Origin: Prunella strophiata
Lineage: Eukaryota > Chordata > Aves > Passeriformes > Prunellidae
Length of the DNA: 64,000 nt
NCBI GenBank assembly: GCA_036583965.1
Contig: JAZBQD010000021.1
Span: forward strand, 17,226,266-17,290,265
Direction: 5' to 3'
Both the position numbers and the translations under genes were made by a program. The notes beneath the pieces were generated by a model that saw only the letters and a program-made list of their open reading frames with translations, had not been told where the DNA came from and searched no databases. How positions within the stretch are numbered: the first letter of the stretch is position 1; every line of letters begins with the position of its first letter. This document shows positions 25,901-38,700 of the stretch, piece by piece.

Positions 25901-28900
25901 CTAAAAATGTGTGCTCTGATCACAATGCATCAAATACTGCTAATATAATGATGACCTTTTAAAGGAAAACACATTATGCTGTAGCTGTCTTTGTATTAAA
26001 CCTGTGGAATGCTGGTATGCAAAAGTCAAGCTATTAAGCAGTGGGAGAAATGGAGTGAAAATAATATATTTTGCTTTTGTCTGTTCTGATAGGCACAATC
26101 TTCTCTTTTTTCTCCTGTATTCAGTCATGCTGCTCTTGAAACCATAAAACACAGAGATGGATCAAATACATGATAACATTTTGGAACATTATATCCTGCT
26201 GCATTTTGATGAGTTGGATCAAAATCCCAATGACCAAAAGCTGTTGTTCAATAGCAAAAATGAGCAGAACTGCAGAGGAAGATAAGCAGGGTCCTTGTCT
26301 ATCCTCATCATGGTCAGAGCATTAAAAAATGAGAATCTAGAGACCAGGCATTTGCTCAGAGCTAAGTTTATTTCCATTTATTCCTCAGAAGTTTAGATTG
26401 CATGTGAGTAGTAATTTTAGCAAAGATCCCTAAAGGTGTTAAAGTACTTTTAGTAATCTGTGCCCAGATATTCACCTCTGTCCATTGCAGAGATGGGGAA
26501 TCAGAACTCTTCTTTCTTTACAAGTGTGTTCAGGGGTTGATTAAATTCACATTTGCAAGTTATTAAATACCTGCCAGCACTGAGTCAATTCTGGTTGTGC
26601 TCCAGATACTTGCTGGAGAAATAGGATTTAATTTCTAAGGCTGTTTTCCCAAAACCTTTTCTACCAGTTTATCCACTTGGAAAATTTGTTTTTTAATTTT
26701 TTATTCTGTCTGCAGAAAAAAAAAAGAGGAAACCTCCTTCTATTTGGCATAGACAGACATAACTAAAATATTTTTGAGCTTTAAGAAGCTCTATTTAAGA
26801 GAAGAAGGCTTTGCTTCTCAGCCTGGAGAAGACATAACTGTGAGCTGCTTTGCTTTGATGGGAGGAATGTAAGATTTTACAAGTTTGATACAGCTGTTCT
26901 CCAGACACCAATTTGAGTTTTAATGCCAGTGAAACTCAGAGCTGGGCTGGGCCCTGTGTGGTTACAGCAAGGAGCAGGTGCCCAGGCCTTGGCACTGGTG
27001 GAGGGATTTCCCATCCCTTGGTGTGTGTGCTGGAATGCCCTGTGCAGAGCCAGCAGCGAGGAGAATTTGCTTCCTGAGCTCAGCAGGTCTTTCACTGCCA
27101 CACCACTTGCAAGGGGCTCTGAGGCAGCACAGGGAATGGGAGATGTGTTGTGTTTGCACAGGGAGTTGAATAAACATCTCCCACTCTTATAATTTTCTGA
27201 TATTCCTGCTGTATAAACAGCTGCTGGTAGCTTGTCAATCAGCTTCTACTTTGCTGCTACTAATTGCATAGGGAAACATTAAAAAACAACTGAAAAAAGT
27301 TTCAAGGCTGATAGCAGAGAAGTCAAAAGGTTCTCAAACATTGTGTTTTTCTCCTCTCTAGATAAAGGTTTTTCAGAAGGCCCTGGACCTGGAGGATCAA
27401 AGGCAGCATTTTGTTTGTAATGAGTACCCATCAGTGCATCCTTTAATTACCATTCTTGTTGGTGTCTATTAACAAAAACCCACCAGGCTGTGCAGCAGAA
27501 AACATTAATTTACGAGTAACAGACAATGTTGAGTGAAATACATTGCTGGGTATAAATCATTCAGTGTTTGAAGACTTAGACCAAAGTCATGTTTAGAATA
27601 TTCTGTGTTCCTCCCTCTAGCCAATGCTAATTAAAAGCAGTGTTTTGCCACTGTAGTCAGCAGGAGATGTTGAATCCCTTCCTTTGAAAATGAGCCCTTT
27701 TCTTGGGCTGCTCCCTTCCAAAGGCTCCCAGCCTCTCTTCCAGCTTGGCGTGTCTGGAGAAGGACTCCTTTGAAATTTGTTCTCCAGAGCCCTTTTCATA
27801 TTTACAGCCCTCGAACCTCCCAAAAATCCAGAGCAAACTCTTACTTTTAACACCCAAATGAAGCCTCTCAGCATTGTTTAATCACCTTGGGGTGATTCTG
27901 TGGATCCTGTGGTAGCTGCCAGTGAGACCAAACTGACTACTTTGATTGGCAACACTTCAGGACAGAGCTATAGTTTGTGTGCCTGGCAGTGGATTTGAGC
28001 ACATATGGCAATGCCAGCATGTGCCAGGCATGTTTCTGGCAGGTTTCTCATGTGAGGATCAGCAATATTGGTGCTCTGAGCAGTCAGAGCTGCTGGAGAT
28101 GAGCAAGGCCATTGTCCCTGCCTGGCAAGGATATTTACCACGTGAGTAGCCTTGGCCAACTGAACTTTCCTGGGCTGCAGTGTGTGCCCAGCAGGCCCTG
28201 ACCCATGTATTAATAAGTTTAAAACCTTGTAGCAATTTTTAAAAGCTGATCTGTGTTTGTAAGGTTAAGGCTATTCAGTCTGAATGAGTTGCAGTATAGA
28301 AGCAGTGCAGTAACATAGTTAAACACTGTGTAATTATTGCTCTGTCAATAGCTGAATTTGCTGACCAAACCTTTTGATCAGCTATTAAAAGTGGACAAAG
28401 TTTAAGTGCCCTTTGCCCATTCATGAGTCTGTTCTGCAATTCTCAAAAGTGAATCTTTTTCCTGGAGGATTCTCTGTCATTACTCTCTGTAAATTTGGCA
28501 GTATCTGAGCCAGTGTTTAATTTGGAGTCTCTGTGAGTGAAAGTTGCCTTCTGTGTCTGACTGCATTGTTTGTATCTGAGGGCTCTTTTCAATTCAGGGT
28601 GTACAACTCTCTCCTGATAATGTGCTCCTAGAAACCTCATACAGGATAAACTGCTCATGCTGTTTTGACTTTTTAAATTAAAACCCCCATTTGGTGCATG
28701 TTTGCAAACTGATGAGTAGAATGTTCAGCATTTCTTGTTTTCATTTCCTTTCGAAGCTCAGGAAAACTGAATCAAGTTTCAATTTGTTTTATGACTTCTG
28801 TGAGGTGTTTGCCATCTGTGGTAACTCTGGGCACCTCAGAGCAGGGAGATACAAACTCGAGGTCAGCAGAACTGAAGGTGAAGATTTTGTAAGGTTTTTT

Positions 28901-29285
28901 CTGTCTAAATTGGCACTTTATTTCAAAGCACACAGGGAAGAACTGCTGACATGGAACATGTAACGAAATTTCAAAGCCACCAAGAATGTTTTTATCCATT
29001 TTTCTTTTATTTTGAAGAAATCATAGTAATTATCTGTCAGGCTAAAACTGAGTTCTGTTCTAAAGGATGATGTTGAGAGTGCTGGATATTTGAAGGGAGA
29101 AAAATTAGGCTTAGCAGAAGCTCAAAGATGTGTTTCTAATCCAGAGAGGTTTTTCCTATCAATACAATCTCTTGTGCACCAATTTCATTATTTCATCATT
29201 TATCTTCATTAAAAATTAGAGAGTTACAGAAATTATTACTGTATATTAGGAAATTTTATTTTATGGATACTGCAAACCTTTCAAG
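23000..29285. other. Intron 2 stretch with nothing recognised
   Basis: Unique-looking AT-rich sequence with some GC-richer islands (for example about 25040-25400 and 26920-27170), where open frames overlap on both strands. No repeat family, splice-bounded exon or RNA gene was recognised. Confidence 0.6.
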
Positions 29286-29324
29286 AATTACTTTCCTCTC
29301 TAGAAAAGTAAATTACTTTCCTCT
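29286..29324 (+). repeat. Short tandem duplication (period 25)
   Basis: AATTACTTTCCTCT occurs at 29286-29299 and again at 29311-29324, with TAGAAAAGTA nearby. It is a small local duplication. Confidence 0.7.
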
Positions 29325-29758
29325 GTCTCCCTTATGTACTGGGATGTTTATTGCACTTATGAGAATGCTAAATTGTACATTTCTAAATTTCAGATCATGA
29401 TAAATGTCCCTGCCCCTCTGGAGTTTTTGAATAGTATTAACCTTAAAAAAACCCCACAAACTGAACATCAGCATTTAAAGTTTTGCTGGAAAAACAATTC
29501 TGTAAAATATTCATATATAAATCATATAAATGATTTATGATTAGAGTCTGCAGTTATTGAAGTTAATGTACCTTAATGGACTTAATATAGGTGGGGGAAA
29601 AAAGGGCACGTACAGTGAAAGTTGCCCAAGCATTTGCATTCAACTTTTTAGTTTTCTTAATCTCTCATATCTGAGACATTTTTCCTCAGTTGTTGGAAAC
29701 AGCATCAACCAGTTGTTGTCTGTAATTTTATTGAGTTTCAATTTTATTTTATATTGGG

Positions 29759-29774
29759 AAAAAAAAAAAAAAAA
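29759..29774. repeat. Poly-A tract (A16)
   Basis: An uninterrupted run of sixteen A after ATATTGGG. No recognisable retroposed sequence lies immediately upstream. Confidence 0.9.
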
Positions 29775-29799
29775 CCTTAACCAAAACAAGCAAGACAGT

Positions 29800-32700
29800 T
29801 TTCAACTCAAAAAGGAAAACAGGTATTTTTGTATGCAGCAGGAAGAAGAAGAAACCCATTTTCTTTCTGTAAAAACAAATTCTGTGCAGCTCACAGTTCA
29901 AGGCATGTAGGAGGACAGCTAAAATTCAGTAATGTAGAATTATTCATTGTTAGGAAATGTTTTTATTTGGGTGAAAATTGGTTTTGATTTGGTAGGGGTA
30001 GAGGACTTTGTTTAAATAAATAAAATAGTATACTCTGTGTGTTTGCTCTATTGAGCAGTGTGAGCAGAGCCTTCTTGAGGCTTCAGTACTTTTATAAGAT
30101 GAAGGCTCAGGCAAAACCACTTTATTTTTTTCATATGGGACATGATATCTGTCCCAAAAGTCTGTATTGAGTTCTTCTATTTCAATAACGTAGGATTTTA
30201 AAATAGAAAATTCTCTGTTAAGTGAAGAGTAAATTCCTCCGATGGAAGTGCAAAATGCCAAAGTTAAGTTTACATGAAAGCTCAGCTTTTTTCCCCCTGT
30301 AAGAATGTTCTGTAATTGCCCAGCCCCATCCTATTTGTCAGTTGAACTTTCTTAGTTATGTTTTCTTTTGAGAAGTCAGCAGAATTAGTGTCCATGAAAT
30401 TAATTTATATTTTAGAAGGTTGCAGGAAAAAACGTTGCCTCTGTGTTGCTGTGAAATCATTCTAAGTAATTGTGCTAAATTGTATTACAAAGCTCCAGGA
30501 CAGAGAACACTGAGCAGAAGGATAAAGGTCATGTACAATATCTCCTCTGCAATTCAAGTGAGGCAATCTGGCATTGCACAGTCAACTGAAAGGCATCTTT
30601 TGCATCCAAATAATTGGGGGTGAATACCAGAATTTTGTCTGTTTACTCCAAGCTGTACTTTGAGGGGTAGTTTATCCAGGGAGCCTGTTCCTCCTTGTCC
30701 TTACTCACCTGGGGTGTGGAGTGGAAGGGAATAAAAGGAAACACTGCAACATGTGCTAATCTAGAGGCTTTGTAAATAATGAAATTGCTTTTGGAAAAGA
30801 TGGTTCTGACTGGACCAGCAAGACACTCACTGATCCCACACAGTGGGTTTTCTTGGCACATCATTTTCCTGTTTGTAGTTTCCCCAGCACTTGTTGAGTT
30901 TGGTTGTGATGAGGGCTTTGGGCTTTCACCTGGATTGCTGAGGAGGAAGGTGGGCACAAACCAAAGGGGAGACCTGCCTGAGATGCAGCAGGAGAACAGA
31001 GTGTGAGACTCTGGAAGCACTGAGAAACTAGGCTGGAATGTGATGCCTCCTGGAGGAATGCTTGTGATAAAGAATTCTGGGTTAGGAACACAGAGCATTC
31101 AGCCTGTGTATCACAGGGGCAGAAATCAGCCCAGCACAACCCACCAAAGAAAAGGGATGGGTTGAACATGCAGCTAAAACAATGTGTGCTGGCTTATGGA
31201 CCTTTGAGGGTTTTGGATTACAAGACAACATAAATTCCAAAAGCAGTGCAGCTACTGCTAGACCATGCACTCATCTGACCTGGACAGGAAGGGGATGCCA
31301 ACAGCATGATCTTTGTTTTCTGAAGGGAAAAGAGGAGTTAGGAGAGCAATGTTGCCTGGAATACCTTGTACATTAGAACAGCTAATATGTTCTGGGGTAC
31401 TCTCTCAGCAATTTGAGAAACAGATAAAGCCAGTGATGGTTAAGGGTTATAGAGTGAGTTCAAGCTAAAGAAAGAATGTGGCAGAGATGTGGGAATCTGG
31501 CCTTCATGGCACAGGAGAAATGAGAATGGACAACTCTGGGTGAACTTGTCAGGGGTCAGAATCCTATTTAGCCATAGAAGGAAGCAAAGCTGCTGCAGTG
31601 TGCAGTAATTGAGCAAAGATTCTGCTAGAGAAGGAGGATGATGATGATAAATGTTCTGTCATATCCCAAGCATTCCAATGGCTGTGCATCACAAACATGC
31701 CAAAATTCAACCAGGCCACTGGATCAAATCCTGGTCTGCTGCTGGGACAGCAGGGACAGCCCAGCAGCTCTGGAGTGCAGAATTTCTTATGCTTGGGAAA
31801 TAACTCTTGAGAATGCATGGCAAAATGGCCCCAAGGCCAGTGCATGGATAAAGTGCAGTTATTAAAAGGCTCGAGAGATTCTCAAGGGTAAGCAAAGTTG
31901 GGAAACTTGTGAGACAGAGAAGGGAAGTGTCCTGCATTTCAGAGTAACACAGGGCAGGAGTCAGCTCTCTGGAAGAAGGAGATCAGCCTGCTCTGAGACA
32001 CAAAGAACAGCAGGGCTCACTGAGCAGTGTGGTGCATGCAGCCCTCTGCAGATGGGTGTCTATAAAATATTTAATGGGGGGGGGCAGCAGAACTAATCTG
32101 GAGAAATTGCAAAACTGGGAACCAAGCTCCTAAGTTTCAGATTGTTGTATTTTTGTTTTAACAACCATTCCTACCTTGTTTTTTCTCCTTAATTGCTGTT
32201 TCCAGAGTATACTGAAGGCAATTATATTCACAGATTTACTTTTTTATTTGCTAAAAGTGTTTGAATATACACTGTGCATATTAAACAGTCACCACAGCAG
32301 ATTTTTAACAAAACAGGTGATTGTGAACATAGTACAGCATGTTTTTCAACTCAGTTGTGTTGAATTAGAGCTTAATATCTTATTTCTTTATGTTTATTTT
32401 AAGATTCATTCTTTAATCCCATTTTCATGGAGTAGAAGATTTTGTTTCTTGCAGCTTTTTCTGTTTTCTCTGCCTATCACCTTTGCTGCAGATCTGAACC
32501 ACACTTTTAATATTTCTGCTTAGACTGACTCTTATTAGTTCAAAGCAGAGCTACATATTTTAAATTGATCAAGGTTTCTGAAGCAATTATAACAACTGCT
32601 TTTGGAGGACACAGTTGCAGTTTTCATTTTGATACTATATGAAAGTGTGTTTCTTCAAAGCTACAAATGTAAGCTAGTAAGAGGCAGCTGGTAATTATTC

Positions 32701-35700
32701 TCTAATAAACAGAGTAGAGAAGTACATGAAAAACCTTAGGGGAAACATACACTGCTTGCAGAGCAATTAATAAAAATCTCAGGACACTTAAAAGAAAATT
32801 CAGCCTGAGACTATGTATTCATTTGGCTGTGAATTTGAGTCCATTCCAAATTAACAGGTCTGTTGTGATCAAATTTGTTATTTGTTTACTAACACTCTTT
32901 TGCTTGTTATCATTCAACAGATTTTAGGTGATAGTTTTTATTCTTAATCAACTCTTAATTTTATTTATAAAATCTTTTCAGCTTCCAATATGTGCTGTCT
33001 CTAAAGCCCAAATAATCAAAGTTTTGCTATATTAATTCCCTCTCTATTTTAACTTGTTTTGCTTGTAAATATTTGAACATGGATAAAACTTCATGGATCT
33101 CCATTAAATAACCAAACAGCTCCAAACAACTGGCAAAATTCCTGTCCATATGAATGATTTGTTTATGCATTATGCCTCTTGGTTTTCCTGGCATATTATT
33201 ACCTTTTCTGACTTCATTACACTAAATCAAAAGTGTTTATTGAAAGCTGAAAAGACAAAAGTGCAACCACTGAAGACCTTGAGAAAAAAAGCAGAGAAAG
33301 TGTTTATTGTAAAAGTCACATTTGTGGTTGCACTCAGGCTGTGAGTACCTTGTGTTTGCAAGGTTAAGGCCAAGTTCAAAAGAAAACCTGAAACCACAGC
33401 AGGCCTGAGCAGGAGGGAGGCACAGGGATTTTATCTGAGCTGAGGAGTTCCCTTCAGGGGTGGCAAAGCCCTGACAAGCTGCAAGGTTACCCTGTCAAAG
33501 CAGCATGTTGGGCACTTTTGTAAGGCAGAGATGGAGTAATTGGGTTGGGTGAAATGTGTTCCAAGAGCAGGAAAAGACAAAGTGAGAGGAGGAGAAACAT
33601 AACTCAAACTCCAGAAAATGTACCTTTTTCTTTGGGTGGAAGAATAAAAAATTTGCTTTGAAGAGTTTACCTCTGTCACATCAACAAATCCTGCCATTAC
33701 TTTCTGAGTGGAGAATTGTTATGAACCTCAAATCAGTTGGGCTTGTTACTGCCCAAGGACCAAACTCTGGAGTACTTGCTTAAAAGGGTGAAAGATGTTA
33801 AAAATACAGAGTGTGTTCTGCCCCTGATAAAACTGCAAGTTGGGGGTTTGCCATTAAAAATGTGTCATTGTGGTTTTGTCATTTAAATGCAACTCATCCA
33901 TCTTGTAGCTTTGTCATGGCTTTGTATTAATGCTCTTTTAGGATCACTGCTTGGGGTAGGTTGCTTTGCCAGAGATTATATTGCATTTTTTGGTAAGCTA
34001 TTGTGTCACAGGCACTAAAATTGTGATAAATGAGTAGAGTTTATATTTTTTTGGAAAGGTGTTGGATGTCTCCTCATTGAGACACAAGCTTCCCATGTGC
34101 TCCTAATTATCTCTCTGCACCTGACATAGTGAGACTTTAGCCATTGGTACCAGGAAAATAAAGAATCAATAAAAGAAGTGTACAGATTTCTCTAGAATTT
34201 ATTTGGAATTCCAAATTGAGATGCATCAGGACACTGTGATTCTGATATCAATGGAGAAAATGTGGGTACTATCAGAGAGTGATTTGGCCTTCCTGGGAGC
34301 CACAGCCATCATCTCTGGAGGGACCTTGAGCTGACTGAGTCCCTATTGAAGTGTTTTATAAGCCAGAATTAAGTGGAAAACTCTGTATTTCTGTCCATTT
34401 TGGTTGGTTTTTTGGAGTCTCCCTAGAAGAGTGTGTTCTCCCAGTGTTTTAAGAAGGTTTGCATCAGTTTTGTGTAGGTATGAGCACAGCAGTCCCCTGC
34501 TGGCTGCATCTCTTCTTGGCAAAAGGGAAATTAAACACAGCTGCTAGAGCAGATATAAGCTGGTGTGTGCTGGAGTACCATAAATCATGCTGCTCCAAGA
34601 CAGTAAAACCTGCCTGCTGTGGCCTACACCCAGCAAACCTCCATGGTTTTCCCTTTTTAATTCAAACCACCCCATTACAGAACACTTTGTAGTTTATCAT
34701 GTGCTGATGCTCCTGCACCATGCCAGGTGTGCCAGCAAAAAAATCACTGCAACAGGCACAGCAGCACCTTCACTGCCCTGATTTCTGTCCTTGCTCTGGG
34801 AGCTGGATAACCACTTGAGGATTGCTGCACACTCCATTCAGTTTTTGTGATTTCGTTTTATTTTTACAAATAAATAGCATTTTAAAATAAACTGATAAAA
34901 AGCCTGCTCTTTGCTGATATGGCAGTGGCATTTGTTGTTGCACTGGGTGCTAGGTAGGGGAGAGCATTCTGTTACTAATGGTTTAAGTCATGACTAATGC
35001 TGTGTGCCAACAACAGAGATACAGATTCAAATTTAAATGAACTACCCAGGCAGTGTTTTACAGGATGTGTTTCTTGTTGGCAATTTGTTGTTCCTGACAA
35101 CCTCAGAACCTCAGGCCGTTGTTACACCAGCCGCTGGGATTAGAACACACACAGGCTGAGCTTATAAATGTTTCAAAACTGCTGTGATGGAGCAGCAGAA
35201 TTTTAAAATGTAATCAGATATTCTTTTGAAAGTGGCTAATGTGAAAGAAGCCAGGTTTGGTGGGGCTTGATGTTAGTTTTGAAGCAGCATCTTTTTTAAT
35301 ACTTCAGTATGTTTCTCTGATGCTTCTTCCTACAGCCTACCAACCTCTCTTGTCCATTAGAAATAAAAGAGCCAAGGCAAAGCTGGAAAGCTACAGGAAG
35401 AAAAGTTTTAGGTGCTAGAAGACTCTTCTGCTTCAGGTCCATAAAGGAGTAGATTTTTGTGGGATTGATCTCTTTGAGGCAGACGTGCTTACAACCCTTC
35501 CTCACAGCATCATTTCATTATTGAAGGCTTTCTTCTTGATTATGTTACAGAAGGATTCAGTGTTTCTCATTGGACTTTAATAACAAAGAAGCCTGTTTTG
35601 AACTTTAGAAAGCTGGGTTTCGTCAGTCTGGCTTTTTATTTAGACTTTTTTTATTAGAGCAATCCTTTATAACAAGATTAGCACATGGAAGGTGGCTGAG

Positions 35701-38700
35701 ATCTGCTCCACAGGGGCCTTCACCTTTATCACATCAGTGCTTCAAAAGTTCCCGACAGCTGCTCACAAACCCCTTTGTGAAGTGCAGCCTATTTCCTTAT
35801 CTTCCTGTGGAAAGGCTTCCCAAGTGTCTGTCCACAGGCATTCAATTCCACATCTCCAAATTAAAAACTGCTCTAAAGGAATACACGACAGACCAGTGCT
35901 CTTTTGTCTCCTGCATCAGCTCCTGAAGTGAGATTAAGGTAAAAGGTATTTTTATACAAAATGAGGTCTCTGTTTCTTATCTCTGTGTTTATCTAAAATG
36001 TCAGAGTTAAATGCATCAGACATGAATGCTTTGTGGAAGCAGAACAAACAGTTTATCAATCTGGTTATGATTGCAATAAATCCTTTGATCCTCCTGATGC
36101 TGCTGCTTCCTTTAATGCCCAATCTGATTGATAACAAAGTTTTTGCATTTAGGAGTTAAATGTTTCACTTGCTGTTTTGGAATAATACCATGGCATAGAG
36201 TTGTGTCATGAGTATAGCTTTTGTTTATCCAATTGTTTTAAACAAAATAATTATAGAATTAAGTTAATTGTCCAATGTGTCATGGAGCTAACACATCATT
36301 ATTAGTGTGACTATTGCAAAAAACCCCACATATTTGTGATATTTAGTACCTTATTCAATTATTTTTTTTCAAGGAGAAGCTGTTCTTTCTTTTGGTAGAA
36401 AAAAAAAGAAAACTCAACCCCCTGATCTTATTAAAATGGTATAAGTGAAACATATGACCCTGAAATACAAACTGTTTATAACTACTCCAATTTGATCTAA
36501 TGCATTATTCAGAATCATGTTTCTTTTTAAAATAATTATTAAGAATCTTTTGTTTTGTGATTGAAATACTGCTTTGGGGCTTGCTCTCTCAAAATATTCA
36601 GAATAAGAAAGTTTGCTTAAAATATTTTATACTTTTTTTTCTGTATTTCTATTTCTGCCCATACAAAGGCTCAGGAGAGGATCAGTCATTCTTGAATTAT
36701 TGTTTCCTTTCTATTGTGGTGAGCCCATTTCACACACATCCTTCCCCACAAAGCCCTACCAAAACATGTTCTTTGTAAGGAATGTCCCTAACTTGTCAGG
36801 GTGTGGTGTCATTGCACTGACTGCAGTTCTCTCATTTTAGAGCACTTGGATAATTCCTACACAGGCTTTCATCTGTAGTCATGTTTCTAGGATTCTAATC
36901 CTGTTCTTTTGGAAAATAAGGCAAAAGTCCAGTTAAATTCTTTGAAGTCAAGAATAAGGTGACTCCTCAGGATTGGGTAATAGGAATTTGCTGAATTCCT
37001 CTTAACCTGATGTCTTGCACAGTGATCTTTGACAAAATGCACTCAAAAAATGCAAGTTCTTGTTTTCACAGCCATTACTTCAAATTTGATCTGTCCCACA
37101 TCTTGTTTGGAAGGTCACTAAGTGAAACAAGATTTTCTGTCAAGAAACAAGATTTTGTGTCAGTGTCAGGCTGGTGAAAGCTCTGCTCTGTAATTCCCAT
37201 GGGCCCCATCCTGCATGCCTTGGAGCTGGAGCAGCCCCGTGAAAAACACAAATTCCAGAGCATGAAACCAGAACCCCAGTCATGTTCAGCTCTGCCCCTT
37301 CAGCCTGCTGAGCCCTGCAAGCCTGGATGGGACTGCCTGTGGCACTGGGAGGGTTGTGTGAAGTGTGATTTATCCCTCAGACCTAGAAGGGAGCAATTCA
37401 TTACCAAAGAATGATTTAATTCATTACTGTCATTAGAGCAGAGGATAATTTGCCTATTAGAGCTCAGAGAAGCACTGGCAGTGCTCACCTTTTTTCCCAG
37501 AACAGGACTAGTGGTGAGCCTGCGCAACATTCTTTATCTTGGTGTGCAGTGTCTGACTCCTGCTGTGGCATGAGAAATCTGCTGGGTAGCTTTTAGTGAT
37601 GAATGGAGGATTTCTGTACAGCACACGTTTTGGAAGCCTCATGCTCTCATGAATTCTGTTTTGTCTGCAAACAACATTGCTTGTGCAATTCTATGGACTA
37701 ACAACAGTAGCATAAGATACACCAAAATCAGTTTAACCTCCACGTGGATCTGCCTGAGACATTAATTGTCTCTGTGCCTCAGTGCAGGGGGATGTTTTCA
37801 TGTGTGCTGAGCCCTAGCTGGAGTAGTCACATCAATTAATTGCTCATAACAGAGAAGTACATTAGTCAATAAACACTTTTTGTGTGTAATTAAATGGCAA
37901 ACTGAAGGTGAGGGATTTAGTAATCCCTGGGAATATTTGTGAACATACTGCAAATCGTTGTGTTTATCTCCTCCTGGATGGTGAGAAAAAGGGACACTGG
38001 GTTCCACAAGGTAAAAATAATGAGGAAAAGATCTTTTTCTGTTGCCTTGAAGCACTTTCTTCTTGCTAGATGTTCCACTGCTAAGAATTGGATTGGTGTC
38101 CAAAGGCTTTATACTTAAAAATGAAAACAAAGGATTTGTTCTCCCCACCAAGAAACCAAAACACACTCTCATATCTAGAAAGGGAAATAGGAAACTTTGA
38201 TTTTTTTCAACATGATCTCTTAATGCTTTGGGTTTATTCCTGGCAGATACAGCTTAACCTTCAAAATTGTACAACAAAGTATCATTATGTATTTGTAGAC
38301 TTCAGAGTTAACCAGATATGAATTTATTTGAAACATTTAAACAAATCCAACAGGCAGGTGTCTGAGAGGAATCTTTCACCAAAGCTGTTTTCCACACGTT
38401 TCAAACTGCTTGTGTTAAAAGCTCTGCTCTAATACCTACTTTTAATGCAATATTTAGGAAAAAAAAACCTGATCTGTATCAGGGTACAAAAAATGTCCCA
38501 CCCTAAACCAACATAACAGCTTTATGGTAATATGTTTTCCTGCAGGTAGTACCTTACTGTTTAGATGTGATTCTGAGAAAATTTATGATCTCATGTAAGG
38601 AAAAAAAAGTGTATTTTTTCCCCCATCATTAGACTTTCCTCTAAGAATGCCTTATTATAAGTTTGGCAGCACAGCAGGATTTATAATATTGAATACATTG

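Noticed and set aside
27361..27416. Possible 56-bp exon after CTCTCTAG and before GTAATG
   Set aside because: The splice-like borders are weak, more than one frame is open over so short a span, and the peptide does not match the expected CDH13 prodomain.
32176..32523. 115-codon hydrophobic open frame after a pyrimidine-rich CAG
   Set aside because: The Phe/Leu/Ile-rich translation comes from T-rich sequence. There is no domain or donor site at a sensible place.
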